From: Rhynochetos jubatus
Taxonomy: Eukaryota; Chordata; Aves; Eurypygiformes; Rhynochetidae
DNA: 64,000 bases
Assembly (NCBI GenBank): GCA_027574665.1
Contig: CM050654.1
Coordinates: 36,537,722 to 36,601,721 of the forward strand
Reading direction: 5' to 3'
The translations under genes and the position numbers were made by a program. This document shows, piece after piece, positions 48,901 through 62,182 of this stretch. The stretch's first letter is position 1. The number at the start of each line of letters is the position of its first letter. The notes beneath the pieces were generated by a model. It had not been told where the DNA came from and searched no databases. It saw only the letters and a list, made by a program, of their open reading frames with translations.

Positions 48901-51620
48901 CCTAAAAAGCTTAAATACATAGGAGGTGATTCTACTTTCTTTTATTGTGATATAAATTTGGGATAGTTCAATTAAAGTGAATGAGTATATACAGGTATAA
49001 ACCTTGTGTAAGCGCTAAGAGCATGAGTCCAACAGACTAAAGAGACCAAGAGGTTACTATAAATTGGAAAGTTATTGAGTACTTGTTTGTTGTTTAGCTG
49101 TCACTGAGTCATCGGTTTTAAAACAATGTTTTATATCATTTTTATCCTTGATGTGTAGCTTTCATGTTCAGTGGGAATAGATAGATTTTCCAGAATTATG
49201 ATTATGTCTTTAAATCTTTCATTTTGGTTGTGGTTGCTATGTTACAAGACAAGGATATAGAAAAAAGTACCAAAAAACCCCTCTTTGCTTTGTAAAAATT
49301 CAAAGCTTTTCAGAAGTTAAATGATGGAAAATAGGAAAGTTTTAAGACCTGATTTTTTCAAAAGGCTTGAACTTACTGCTGAGATATGGGTGTGATGGTA
49401 TCACTTTGCAAATTAGGGCTATTATGGGTCCCAATTAAAGATAGAGCATTAGTGTGAAGTAGGACAGTCTTGAAAGAAAAGGCAGTGAGCCGTGCGTGTA
49501 GGGCTGGAGTTACACATTGGGAGTGGTAGCAATGCTACTCTTCAGGGCTTTGACCTTCACTGCTCTGGGGCACGCAACGATGGCCTTGCATCAGCTGAGC
49601 AGCTTTGTTGCCCCCCCTCGGCTCAGGAACCATCCACGGTGAAGCTTTGGTTCTCCAGCTCCGTGTTGGACACTTCTCTGTGGTCGCAGTTGGGCGTCGC
49701 AGTGCGAGAGTACGCTTTGCCTTGATAGTAACAGAAACCCACCAGAACTGCTGTTCTGCTTCCTCAACTGGCTCTGTTTAGTAGGGAAACTGGGAGCGCT
49801 GCTTATGATGCAGAAAGCTGTTCAGCTTTACCAGCCACATTCCCTCCTAGATACCCCAACCACCTACCTTACTGTTTCTAAACTAGCAGTTCTTGCTTGC
49901 CCATTTTCTTTAGCAGCCTGATATAACTGGGGTCAGGGTTTGTTATGGGAAAACTCCGGACAGCTGAGGGCATGTCCAGCTGGGAAAGAGGTCTGTGGAT
50001 AAACTTGGGTCACAGCTAGGACTGTAGCTATACTGGGTTTGCATCACTCTAACTAGATATTGGAAGGAGTTAAAGTGAGATGTTAAATCTGTTGATGTTT
50101 GAAATTGTCATCACCGACAGGTTTTGGCATAAGGATCACAGGAGTATGCTGGAGCTGACCAACTTTGATGATCCAAGTCTATAATGTCCCTTCCACTTCC
50201 TGAGTTACCACAATCTTCACGCTCTGGGGATGGCGAACAAGGTTCCACAAACATTATTCATAAGTGCTTTGAGGCTAGAAATCATTCTTATGCCCATATT
50301 TACAACATAAGAATTTAAGAGGACATTGATGTGTGCTCAGGCAAGCTAATGTTTTGATTTTTCAAGTAATTTTGAGACTATTTTGCCATAGCTGTAGCCA
50401 GGAACAGATACTCGCTATGGAGAATACCCAGAATTACGAGGTGGAAGGCTTTTTCTGCAGAAGCACCCCATTGCCCTTGAGCTGACAGAGATCATTCAGC
50501 AGGTTAACAAACATACGGAGTTCTAACCACCGTGGATCTGCCGTAAGAGGAGAGAGCATCTATCTTGAGCATAAAAGAAGGAAATTATTATGTAGTTTAC
50601 ATTAAACAAAACCAACAGAGATTATATGGAAAAAGTAAACTCTGAAATTTAGAGGAGCAAAGGAATAAAGCAGCAGAAGTGGGAACAGATTGGTTATAAA
50701 ACCAATGTTACCGAAGATTTGTGTTTGGGAAGATGAAAAAAGACTTTGGGCTTTTATTTCCTCCACTGATACTGTGACCTGTGAATCAAAGTGAATTGTG
50801 CCTGTGGAAACTGTTGTATTAGAAATATGCGCTGCGTTTTCAGACATGATAATAATTTTTCCACTGATACACAGTCCTGTTTTCCCTATAGTTTAAGAAG
50901 TTCTTGCTGGCATTCAAGCTGGTACATACCAACGACTACTCATCTGTACAGCATTCACCTATCTGTGCCTGAGAATGCTTTCGTTCCCTGAAAGCCATTA
51001 GTGCTCTGTAGGTGTGAAGTGAATATAGAACGAAAATATTTTTATCTCGAGCTTGCCTTGTGGAATCACAACTTGTGGAAACCGAAATGAGAGGTCTGAG
51101 TTACTTTAGCCAATCCCTTGAAGAAATTGGTGATGCTCTAGGTGTTTATAAAGCTGCCATCTGTAGAAAAGCTGCCCAGCGCTTGGAGCTCCGTTGACAT
51201 CTGTAGGGTTTTAGCTGTTAAGTGCATTTCAGAGTGAGGGCTTCAGCTCTTGGCAGAGAGAGGTGGTTTAGTGGTTTGGGCCACATGTTTGAAAACTAGT
51301 TTTCTCACTTAATCGAACCTCTTAATCTTCGTTCCTTCTTTGCGCCTTGCTCAAAGGGTTTGTCAGGATGATTTAGTGTTTCAGAACGCTTTAGAGATTA
51401 GTGCTGTGTGAAAAATTTTACACAAGTACTCCAGACAAATAACAAATACTTAACCTTTGTAAATTTAACATTCAGAATGTTTCAGAACATTCCCTGTTTT
51501 GAATGGGAAGTGCTGCTATAAAGATTAAACCGACTGTATTTTGTCATCTAATAAAGTATCGCTCCCTCACCCATGGTCTTTTCAAAAACTTGTTTTACCT
51601 TGTCTCTTTTATGTCCAAAG
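45981..51620 (+). other. THSD7B: THSD7B intron (phase 2), 5.6 kb
   Basis: Lies between the GTACAG donor at 45981 and the TCCAAAG acceptor ending at 51620. The only notable content is the CpG- and E-box-containing patch at 47140-47230. The remainder is AT-rich sequence with no recognised gene. Confidence 0.85.
47140..47230. promoter_or_regulatory. CpG/E-box patch with 16-bp CACGTG palindrome
   Basis: A GC- and CpG-rich patch in AT-rich intron. CACGTG E-boxes occur at 47162-47167 and 47210-47215. The first is followed directly by ATTGG (CCAAT box on the minus strand) at 47168-47172. The second is the centre of a perfect 16-bp palindrome at 47205-47220 (ACAGACACGTGTCTGT). Between them is GGGGTAGGCCGGCGGGTGG. 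Such E-box/CCAAT pairs occur in USF/MYC-type promoters; the function here is inferred. Confidence 0.3.
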
Positions 51621-51790
51621 GTTTGCCTGGAGGACTTCTGAATGGAAAGCTTGCCAAGTGTCTCTCCTCTTTGAGCAGCAGGACCCTCGCCATCACAAGC
51701 ACATCGGCCTTTGTGGAGGTGGCATACAAACCCGGGAGGTCTACTGCGTCCAAATCACCGTAGAACTTGGGATGCACCGGTTGAAGGAGG
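51621..51790 (+). CDS. THSD7B: THSD7B internal exon, WRTSEW / CGGGIQTREVYC repeat
   Basis: Third THSD7B exon in the window, 170 nt, between an AAAG acceptor (AG at 51619-51620) and a GG|GTATGT donor at 51791. Its first G completes AGG (Arg) from the previous exon, and it ends after one base of a Gly/Val-type codon (phase 1). The translation has FAWRTSEWKACQVSLLFEQQD and then CGGGIQTREVYCVQ, the strongest family signature in the window. From memory, human THSD7B has an almost identical WRTSEWKECQVSLL...EQQDP and CGGGIQTREVYC, whereas THSD7A differs around SLL, supporting the 7B assignment. This is one of the family's atypical repeats (W..W..C then GxQTRxxxC), not a classic CSxTCG repeat. The segment after VYCVQ is variable (ITVELGMHRLKE), as in other THSD7 proteins. 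Confidence 0.93.
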
Positions 51791-54700
51791 GTATGTGCAT
51801 AGGGTCATTCTGAATTGTCTGGCCCAAGAGAGCTGAGGGAGGGGGAAAAAACCAAGATAAGATGCAGCCATCAGTAGGCTTTGGCTAGCTGGTGCCCTCC
51901 TTGTATCCATGCTTACACAGGGAGGTGTTAGTCAGCATCAGAGGGAGCAGGAGGGCATGGTCCTCAGGTCCTGAGGAGCTGTCGGGAGCCACAACCTTCC
52001 CGGGTGAACTGATGCCAGTTCTATACATGTACTTCTGGGAGGGGGGATTTCAAAGGATGAAGGAGCTAAATTTTGCTTGGAGTTGAGTTTTCTTCCTCTC
52101 TCATATATTAGGTAGCCTAGCCACTGGGTAGCTGCATCCATTTATCTGTGGTTTTAGTCCTGGTTTAGGGTATAAAAAAAGACGTCACACTCCATTCCAG
52201 ATATGGCTTTAGCTCTGCTTCAGGTTGATACACAATCTTTCTTGTGATTTGAAAGGGGAAAGCAAAAATAATATTGTCACAACTTCTGAGCAGACAGACG
52301 GGTTTTGGACTCTGGAAGTGAATTATTTTTCTTTTAGAAGAATAATGAGTAGATACAGATGCATGATGAATAATTCATCTTAGGCTGTTTTATTTACTCT
52401 GTGTAGTGCTTTTGCAGAGTGTGATTTTGAGCAGAGATGTAAGATAATAAGAACACAATATCATATCATAGATTTATTTACTTACAAAGGCATAGCAAAT
52501 GTTTCCTGGATGCCCAGTGTGTCCTGCCATCCCACACAGACTCTAAGGTTATAGAAAATGAGACCTGTTTTAACCTCTATTCAGTCCATGCATGGATGCT
52601 GCTTCACCTCTCCCAAACATCCATCACTACCTTGCACTCCCAACACAAACCCTGCTCTTATTCTGCACAAGTACGTGATGCACGTGACTCTCAGAGTAAG
52701 AAAAGTACTGTTGGTGAGAGGTGTGTAACATTTCTTGCCTGTCTTCATCCTTCTGACCACTTCTGTGGTCCATGCAGCCACCGGATGGCAGGTTGGTGAG
52801 CAGCAAGCTCTAACTGACTTCATTCACACTGCTTTGTTCTTTTTCAGTATTGCGAATTACTCAAGAAGATTAGAGGGGTGCATCTGAAACCCTTACACCA
52901 ACATAATTCGTAACAGAATTGGTGCTATATTATCCCCTGTGTGACCACATGAAGGTTATTCGCTTGTTCAGAGTTCAGTTCAACGTAAAAATTGCAAGCC
53001 CTCCCCTCAACAAAAAGAGAACGCTTCAATACCTCTTCCTTGTTTTAAGTTTTAACGTTTTCTCTAAAAATACCCCATAAAATTCATATAGACAACGGAA
53101 GAAAACAAATGTGCAGAGCAGTTGTACAAGGTATAAACTATTACTGCCATTCCAGGGCAGTAGTGCCGATTTGCAGCAGTCCTTAGCAAGTGAGAAGCCC
53201 ATCTACTGCCAACAGAGTCGCGTGGAAATAGAAAGAGGGAAAACCTTCCTTATTATCCCTCCCTATCCAGTAATGTTCAGTGTGTCTCATTTACTAGATA
53301 ATAATTTTTTTTTTTCTTGGAATAAATAAGGAGTGACATCTTTTCTGGCCACTTTTCTGGCAGTCTGAACTGGTAGAAAACTTTTATTCATCACTAGGGC
53401 ATCTCATTTTATTGTGCCGTTTTTTTCAGTGATGGGAAGGAGATGAGGAAGTTAATCCTTCATTGTATAAGCAAATACAGAGTCTAATTGCTGCCATCAG
53501 AAGTACAGTAATTTTTCTTTCTTCACCTCTGGAGTATCCTTAAAGGGATCATTCAGGAATCAAACAAGCGAGTCTAATAGGATATTGCCATTCATCACAG
53601 TTGTTATTCTTCTGGTTACTTCCAATGAGAACTTGGACCTAGGCCCAATGACATATGTGAAAGAAGATTTTGTCCTGTGGTCTCTCCAGCAGCATTCTTG
53701 GATAAAATATGCTGAATCCTAGTTGGAGACAGGTACCATCTGTGATGTATTTATACATATTGCTCAAAGCTCTTTTATCCCCCAAGGATATCTTTCCTAT
53801 TTTTCATTTGCTTAGTCTTCCCATCTCTTTCTTCTTTTATTAAAATGTGTATATTTAGAAAGGGGGACCCTGTTTTCTTGAGTCCTTGTATATCAGTTAC
53901 TCAGAAGGTTAAGTCTGCTGAACTCTTTCTGTATTTTGACTATAAAAAAATTCCAACTTGAAGATACTGGAAATGGAAAACTTTCACTCAGGTATTACTT
54001 TCAGAAATGCATTGATAAGATTTCATATCTTTCTTCCCCAAGAGGTGACCTAACTAAGAAATCCCTGTCTTGATCGAAGTGAAGTTATATATATGTTTTT
54101 TAGGCCGTAAGGAGGAGTTCCATGCTTTTTAACATGGGTGAGGTGTATTCGGAGGCAGAAGGTCCTTTGTAATATTCTTGCATTCTAAGACTCTTACATC
54201 TAGACAAAGCTGGAAGAGTACACTTGGTAAATGTGGGATCATTTAGATATCTGTATTTCTGTGTGTGTGAGCCGTAGGCGCCTATGTTAGGACACTATGC
54301 TACTTTTAATGTTAGCTGTTCTGTCCAAGGAATCTACATCTCTCTTCAGTTGTAAGGCTTTTGCTAATTTAGACTGAACTTTAACATAATTAGTTTAAAA
54401 TAGATCCTTGTGGTTTTTTCTCATTCAATTTTAACAAGTTTAAATTTATAATGCTTAATTTTCACAGAGAGATGGTCATCTCATACTTCCAATTTATCAT
54501 TATCCTTTCGATATCCAGAGGCGGAAGCATCAAATCTACATGTTTGAAATGATGTTGCTTTTAAGGAGGCGGCAAATTTTGCACAGGAAGTAGCATAGGA
54601 TATGCAAGTGAACTACCTCTGGCACGGCCCCGATCTGCCCTTTCTATCCTTCATCTCTGGACACTCCCTGATCCCTGTTCCTGGACGTCCCGTGGTGGAA

Positions 54701-56171
54701 CCAACTGTAGACGTAGTGGTGATTACCCTTCTTCATCTGTTTGCTCATATGGAAGCTCTTTTAAAGTGAGCAGAAATGCAGATCCTCAACTTATTTTCAA
54801 AGCCAGACACTGCTAACGTGGGGACACATATTTCCTTCTCTTTTGTAAGTGGGCTTTTCTGGATTCAGATAACATTTTATAAAATCGTCACAAAAATCGT
54901 ATCTAAATGTGTATCTTTATTTATTCCTACAATAAATTTTAATTAACCTGGCGAACATCACTAACTAACGATCCCCAGTGTACCAACAAAAAGGACATTT
55001 GGTAGGAGTATGGAAGAATATGATGCAATGATCAGTTGATGAAATCTGTCTCCTTGCTTGGCGATACAACTCTCCTCTCAATCACAATAAATAAGGCCAA
55101 TAATAGGGGAATTAAAGTTCCTCTTAGAGTCTGGGGATGGTGTCTGTGTTCAAACAGTTAATACATATTTGAGTTTGCTATATTTAATCTTCTTCCTCGG
55201 GAATTTTTTACCTTGTCTCCTGAAGGCCAGGGCGTATCTTTTGCTTTCTAATTAGATTTTGCTTTTTGGATTTATCTAGAGACTATAACTCTTTATCTGT
55301 AGTCTGGGGAGCGCATCCTTTATGAAATTCTCCAGAAGCATCTCCTGTCTTCTCTGAAGGAGTTACCTACTGTCCCTAGTGACTGGGATTGCTCTTCTCT
55401 CCGTATTTTCTGTAGCTTTCTAACTAGGGATCTGCCTGCACTGTCATTCTTTCATAAATTTCTGCTTTATATATCTTGACATTTTTTCTTTTTTACATGT
55501 TTGAATGAGATCCAATTTACCTCTCACTTTCAGAATTTTCTTACAATGTTTTTTGGAGCCTGTCTGCTTAAGTTTTAATTACAGGACTGAAATGACCTTT
55601 GTGAAATGCTGTTCTTCCTTGAATCTTCTTTATTATTTACCCAGCGTAGTAAACTTGGCTAATAAGATGTATCTCTTATTACCACCTCACTACCAAATCA
55701 TTGCATATTCCTACCTTCTTAATCTTTGTTATTTTCCATCTGAAAATCCATGTTAAATTCTCATACCTGTACAAGGTTCTAAAGTTTTGTTCACATTTTT
55801 TTCCCTTAATGAGCGTCTCCATTGTGTTTGTTTCCATATATTTAATTTTATTTGATCTTCAATGTCAATAGCACGTATGTGAGGTTGTGGTGCCTTCGTT
55901 ATTCTTAGATACCCTTTAGTGTTACCCTGCAAAACTGTTTCTTACAGAAATCTTTATTACTTTTAAACTCCTCTCTCCTTTGAGAGATATTCAACCCTCA
56001 CCGGTTAGTAGATGTAATTTCTTGACTTACTTATTCCACTGTAATTCACTAGGCTATACCCATTTTTGGTTTATTTTTAGGATGCAATTACATCTGGTTC
56101 ATCTTAAATCTGATTTTTTTTTTTATAAACTTGTGTGTCACCAACTGTAGCAGCAAAAACTCCTTTAATCT

Positions 56172-56650
56172 GTTTACAATTCACGATTTAGTAAATACTC
56201 AAGTACCTTTTCAGTTGTAATTGTGACTTTCCGATCCATCCCTGTGTGTATTCCCTTATGTATTTTTGTCTTACAAGCCACTTGACTGACAGAATCCCCA
56301 AATGATCTGAAAGTGAAAGTGTTCCTCTGCAATTTCATCTAAGCCTTATGAGTCTCAAAATGATAATTCTATGGCCTTTATCCTTTCTTGTTTTCCACAA
56401 AATACTGAGCTTTCTCCCTACTTTTGGTAGACAGAAACATCTGATCCTTTCTTAGCTGATGAGTAAACTTCTCAGACTGTTCTTAATTCCCATATGGGAG
56501 ATGTTTTGGCGCTGTATTTTTATTTTCCAGAAATTAGCTCCTCTTTGGAGTTACACAGGGATGAATTTGAGGATGCTTTTCATTCACGTCTTGTATTATT
56601 CTATATTTATTCTCATCCCTTTCTTTCTGCCCTTTTGTCTTTTTGAGCTC
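56172..56650 (-). other. Purine-rich minus-strand tract, possible decayed reading frame
   Basis: One minus-strand frame from 56650 down to 56172 has only about six stops in about 159 codons, in AT- and purine-rich sequence where roughly ten would be expected. Its translation is Lys/Glu/Gln-rich and protein-like, with segments such as KYRIIQDVNEKHPQIHP and MDRKVTITTEKVLEYLL. I recognise no family. Candidates are a processed pseudogene, an old transposon coding region or chance from base composition. The surrounding 55.2-56.8 kb is conspicuously pyrimidine-rich on the + strand. Confidence 0.2.
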
Positions 56651-58199
56651 TAAAATATGCAGTTTTGCCTTCTTTGCTCTGTACGCTGTTTCCTAATGAG
56701 AGTGTCACATTTTTTTCCCTGCAAATTCTTTTTTCTCCTCTGAATCATGATCTTCCAATGCGTGTCTTCTGGGGGATTAGTGTTTCAAATTGGTACATGT
56801 GGCATCTGTTCAATAAACTATGGAAGTAGTTTCAGGAAGAGAAAAACACCAATGAAGAGTCCTGTTTGAATGTGCCATCGTTCCTCTGGGTGTTAGCTGT
56901 CTTGTGAGCCACCAGGTCCGACTCCTTAGAAACAGTAAGTTGGTTGTGCAGGTTGTCATTTATGGCTGTTACCATTGTGCAGATTTATTGGGAAAAGATT
57001 GTGTTGATGGAAATAAGCTGCCCGTAGGAGGTGGCGTGGGATATGCACTGCTGGAATGAATAAGAACCCCGTGTGGACTGTGAGCCTTATATTAAATGCA
57101 CACTGTTTTCTGTGGTGCGGTGTTTTTTTTTTAATTTATGCTGGTGAAGCTGCAGGAATGAGATGATTGGTTTACTCTGTGGAAATCAGACTTTAGGGAC
57201 TTTGATGTTTAAATCCTGTTGTCCTTGTCTGGTTTATGAAACTGAAAAGGGGTAGGTCAGAATATATTAGTAATGAGAAAACTTGACTAGGACCATAGCG
57301 GGGAGGAAACTGGTGGTCAGCAGTGGTATGAAAAACGTTTGTTCACCTGGCTTGTGGTACAGCAACAGGAGTACCCAGCCTGGGGCTTCGTTGAGCTGAA
57401 TCACAGAAACCATGTTCTCAGGTGGAAGAAACCCCCCCTAAGGATCCCTCTCATCCCGAACTAGTTATTTATCATTGGGATGACCGAGCTGGCTTGGAAA
57501 GATGAGAAATACACCTCTGAAGTGTAAAATATATTCAGGGAAGTCTGCATCAGATTTATATTGCTGAGATGCAGAGTTATTGATCTGTAAGTTCACCAAA
57601 TGCTGAGCAGAATTTACGAGATACAACTCGCATAATGGAAAAATAAATATGTAACAGCTGGCTTCTTTGAGGGAAACCCTTTAGAAGCAAGAGAGGAAAT
57701 GATTTTATTCAGATAGTTGTAGTGCTTGACAGTCGTGTTTAAATGTGTATTTCAAAAATTTTAGTATGAATCCATTAAGGAAAAAAACATTTTCCCAAAT
57801 GTCTTTTAGAGGTGTAATATTTTCAGTTCTTTCACGTCTAGAAACTAATTAAAGTAAAATGAAGAGAATAATGTACAAGAAGGCTTAGACAGTGAAAGAA
57901 GCATGCCTTCTAAAAGGTGCCTTATAAGAATATGCCTTTTTTTTGTCAATGAGCTATTTGGTATGACCATGAAATATTTATCCCTTTATAAATACTTTTA
58001 TTTATATAGCTGGCTTTGCTATGCAGCAAATAATATGTTGCCCGGTCAGCTCACATGAGAATACTAGGTTTTAGATCAGGGTTTTATGTTTGAAAGCTAA
58101 GAATTTAATTGCATTTGTATTTTTGTCATTGTTTCCTGCCACTGGAACTGGATTGATTTTATTCAAAACAGTGACCATTTGCCCTGAGTAATTTTGCCC

Positions 58200-58510
58200 A
58201 TTGTTGTTGTGAGGGTGGGGAGCTGCGTTGTGTTCCAACAACGGTGTCGAGTCAGGTGGAAAACCGAAAAGTTTATATGTACGAGGCTCCGCCACAAACT
58301 GGAACGCTGAGGAGAGATAACGAAGCCAACGGTGGCTGGGCCATCCTGGAACAGGAGGCATTCGAGAGGAATCAGGCATGTGAATGTGGAGCAGCCCTGC
58401 TGTCAGGATCCAAGCTGGCATGGCCATGCCATGATTGGACTAGCTTAGCGTGTCACTAGCTTAGCTTCGGGCCACCTGTACCGCGTCCCATCACAGACAC
58501 ACCCGTAGCG
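58200..58510 (-). mobile_element. Possible solo LTR (endogenous retrovirus-like), minus orientation
   Basis: A CpG-rich island in AT-rich intron with promoter-like order on the minus strand. A duplicated 11-mer ACTAGCTTAGC lies at 58439-58449 and 58455-58465, with a CCAAT box at 58438-58434, a 16-bp perfect palindrome (TGGCATGGCCATGCCA) at 58416-58431 and TATAAA at 58276-58271. That is the U3 layout of an LTR. I could not define TG...CA ends, a target-site duplication or internal retroviral sequence, and I do not recognise the family. A cellular promoter or other repeat is also possible. Boundaries are approximate. Confidence 0.3.
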
Positions 58511-61500
58511 GTGCTTTTCTCGTGGTACCAGGACTCCTGCAGTGATGTGACGTTCACAGGACACATTTCTGCTCCTTGGAGCGCCTTCTTGTTGAATCGA
58601 TGCTCAACTTCGCAATGGGCAAAGTTCACGCTCAAAGGAGGCTTTCATGAAGTATATCCCCCCACCTGTGGGTTTTCTTCCCTGTTTTCCATGTGGCTTC
58701 TCTCACTCTCTCTGTCGGTCTGTCCCAGTGATTTCCAGCATCTGGTGGCCTTTTCCAGAAAACAGCCAACAAGGCTCAAACATCTTGGAGAATTCCTTTT
58801 TCCTTCCCGTCCCAGCATCCGTGTTGCCACCACTCTCTTCCCTGGACACTCTCAATGACTTACTACCTCTGGTCTGCTCAGTCATGTTGACCAGTGGTGG
58901 GAAGTCCCGTGTTCACTCTCAATTTTTGCCAGATCTGCGGTTTCTGTTGATAATCTTTACAAATTCTGCTGTAGTGAAACAACACAGTATCCCAGTTGGG
59001 ATCAGGATCCCATTGTACAGCAAAGGTTATGGATGCAGGGAGACTTTTTATTCCATGGGGTGCTAATAGTCTGTGTCACTTCAATAAAATTGTGAGGATC
59101 TTTATTGTTCAGAAATACATTAAACCGTTGTTGCTTTTGGCAATCCACTATTAACCCTCTTTCATGCTGTGATTAGCCTTCTATTCATACTTTGTTTCTT
59201 GTCTATTAAATAGATTTTAATTGAAAATAGGACTTCAACTTTGTGCCTTGTGGCTTCAGAACTAATTGATTCTTCTTAAGAGCACAAAGGCACCCTTTCC
59301 ATCAGGCACGGGCTGCGGTAGGCGCTTTTAACGGAGGGATGCGCTGGACCAGGGTTGGCGCTGTTTCCAGACTGGTTAAATTACATTCATCACTCCTCTG
59401 GCTAATCTTTTGTTTTTGCTCTAAAAGCAAGTCTTTCAAGTTAGAGAAACTGCTTACAAACGCTGTGCTGGTTCATCTCTATGATGTTATACACATGTAG
59501 GTGTTTTCATAACACAACTCGTTCCTTTGTGGTTTTCTCAACTAATTTCCCTTTGTATCTGTCCAAGTGTCTTTGGTTTATGAGTCCTGGCAAAGACAGC
59601 ACAAACTTTCATGAAGATGTGCCATTCCTTTCTTGTACACTAGCAATCATTATTGTGGCTTAGTTTTGCCAAACGATGTGATAAACATCTGGTTTTATTG
59701 CCTTGAAAATTGAGTGTTAGTTAAAATATGGTTGCAGCATTATATGACAGTCCTGATAGTCTTTGTGTGTATTCCAGATGTTAGTGATATTTATAAAAGT
59801 CTCGTTTAGGTGCTAAATACTGAAATACTTGTTTTGTCATTGTAAAAGGGAAATGAAGTTAAGTCCAGGAAAAAAGAAAAGGGGTTATTTACCTCCTGAG
59901 GAATTGAAAAACTAAATTTGAAAGGGATCACTGCAACCAAAATGCCATCCTATACATTTCTCCCTCTGTCTGGTCTGGTCAGCATTGCTTTTTAACATAG
60001 TGTTGGTGTGTACACCTGCAAGTATGTGTCCATTTGACTATATTGACAGATAATTTAATTATTGGCTTAAAACTACCTTATGGAAATAGTCATATCAGGC
60101 CTGATTTCCTCTTCCAATGTTCCTCCAAATCACTACCTCACTAAAAATATATAGGGAAACAAGATACTTTAGAACCCAATTTATTATCTCCTGCTGGTAG
60201 CAATAAGCTGAAAATAACAGCAAATAGTAAAATTCAAACTTGAGGCAGACAGTGGTGCTGGGAACAGCTGTAGTCACATTTATAAAAGATAGATTCAATA
60301 TAACAGCTATAGAAATGTGCAATGTTTCAGAGACTCCCAGATTAGTACTTGATTGCTTTTTCAAGTTTATTCTATAGATTGGGAAGAACACCGGATTTTA
60401 AAAGATATGAACAAGTGTAATAAATAAACTGCTACTTGAATCAGAGATATTGCCTCCCCCTCCCACTCTTCCCTGGCTTCTGCCTTTCGCCCAAAAAAGT
60501 GGCTAATATTTTTCCAAGGAAAATAATTACAGAAAAAGCACTTTTTTTCTGTATGAATGTAGGAAAATGCTGATACAGAGTCAATTATTGAGCAATATCA
60601 AAGGCTGTCCAGCACGTAAAGACAGTCCTAGCAGCTGTGTTCATTTATCATAGGCATAATTTGAGGGTTTTTTCCTCAACAGGGCTTCCTCAGCCAGGCT
60701 GTCTGTGCCTTTTTGGAGACTGCAGTGTGTGAGAATTTTGGCATTTAAAAGGTTCACAGAAAAACCCACCATATAATTCATTAAAAAATATATATGTATA
60801 TATTTATTAGCATATGAAAGAATAGCAGTAGATAATCACATCAAGCTTTAAATAAAACTGACGGAAACCCAAGTTGTCAATGAAATGACTGAAGAAGGGG
60901 TGAAACTCTTTTGTAGAGGGACCCTGCTGGTCCATCCAGTCCCTGGCTATTGTGCAGGAAATTGTGGCTCTTTATACCTTCCTGGTTTTCGAAAAGGATG
61001 GCTTTGTATATGCATTTAGTAATGCATCTTGTTTCTTTTTATTCTTGTCTTGTTCCTGAACACTTTCATTGGACGATTGTAGCCAGTGTAGAGCGAGTAT
61101 AAGCTGGCACGGACCTACAGTATATTTGGATATTTGATTTAGAATAGTCCGTGAATTTTCTGATTTATGTTTTACAGAATATATGGAATTTCTTAAGGAA
61201 GTGAGTAAACAAGCAGTCTTACTGCAGTGACAAGTAGTATGTTGGTCCTGGGAAAAGAGTGTTAGAATTAGATAGGGCATCAGTCTGAGGCAGGCAGCAG
61301 GGATTTCCTCCAGAACAGGAGGGAGTCTTCAATGAGTCTGGGATGACTGGTAGGCTCAGCCTACCAAGAAAAACATGCCCCTTTAACTTTTTGTACTCGA
61401 TTTTTCATGTTTTTCTTTTATCTAAAATCAATTTAAAATACCCTCGGCACCACTTGTTGTCGCTAGTTAGTTTTCGGGGCTGGAGAACCAACCTGCTTTA

Positions 61501-62118
61501 TCTAGTGGCTTCCACATTTAAATAGTTAAATTGCAATATAGAAGCAGTCTAAAAATCAGTGAGGAGGAAAGAGCCATTCCTAACTAGGACTCTGGAGTTG
61601 GAGGGGCGTAGGACTGGACTTCATTCCGTGGGTTGGCCATCTGTGCTCAATTTTATTTCCTTTCATTTCTTCAGGTGAAGTATCAAAAAAATGATACAGT
61701 TCTGCGAAGCTTGATGCTGAAAGGCAGGTTAAGCCATGCATGAGACTTCTCGGTAAAATAAATACTCTTATCCTTAAAACTCTAATATTTATCTCATTCT
61801 GTCTGTCACTTCACTTGCAAGGTCTCTAGAAAAGGTCTGTTTATGTTAGCATTCAGGTGAATTGGATTTATGGCACCTTGTTGTAATCTCTAAACGAACA
61901 TGTCAAGGGCCTTGCAGTGTCTCAGAAATCATTCAGAAAATGGTCTCTTTTGCTGACATATTATCTTTCGGCTTAGAATTACATCACATCTGTTGTTTAA
62001 TCCTGTTATTCTGATGAGCTGGAATCATAAGCACTGATACTGGTCTGGAGTCTCAGCTTCCGGATGTGCAAATCCAGATTTATTGAGATTTTGAGCTCTG
62101 AAGTCTTGTGTTTAAAAG

Positions 62119-62182
62119 AAAAAAAAAAAAAAAGTTATGTTTTTGTTCAATTGATTAAAGAAAATGGTAAAAAAAAAAAAAA
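62119..62182 (+). repeat. Two poly-A runs 35 nt apart
   Basis: A-runs at 62119-62133 and 62169-62182. They could mark retroposition, but no processed gene copy is recognisable upstream. Confidence 0.8.

Noticed and set aside
58193..58623. 11-bp inverted pair TTTGCCCATTG / CAATGGGCAAA as terminal repeats of a 430-bp DNA transposon
   Set aside because: No target-site duplication is visible and an 11-bp match at this spacing is expected a few times by chance in 64 kb.
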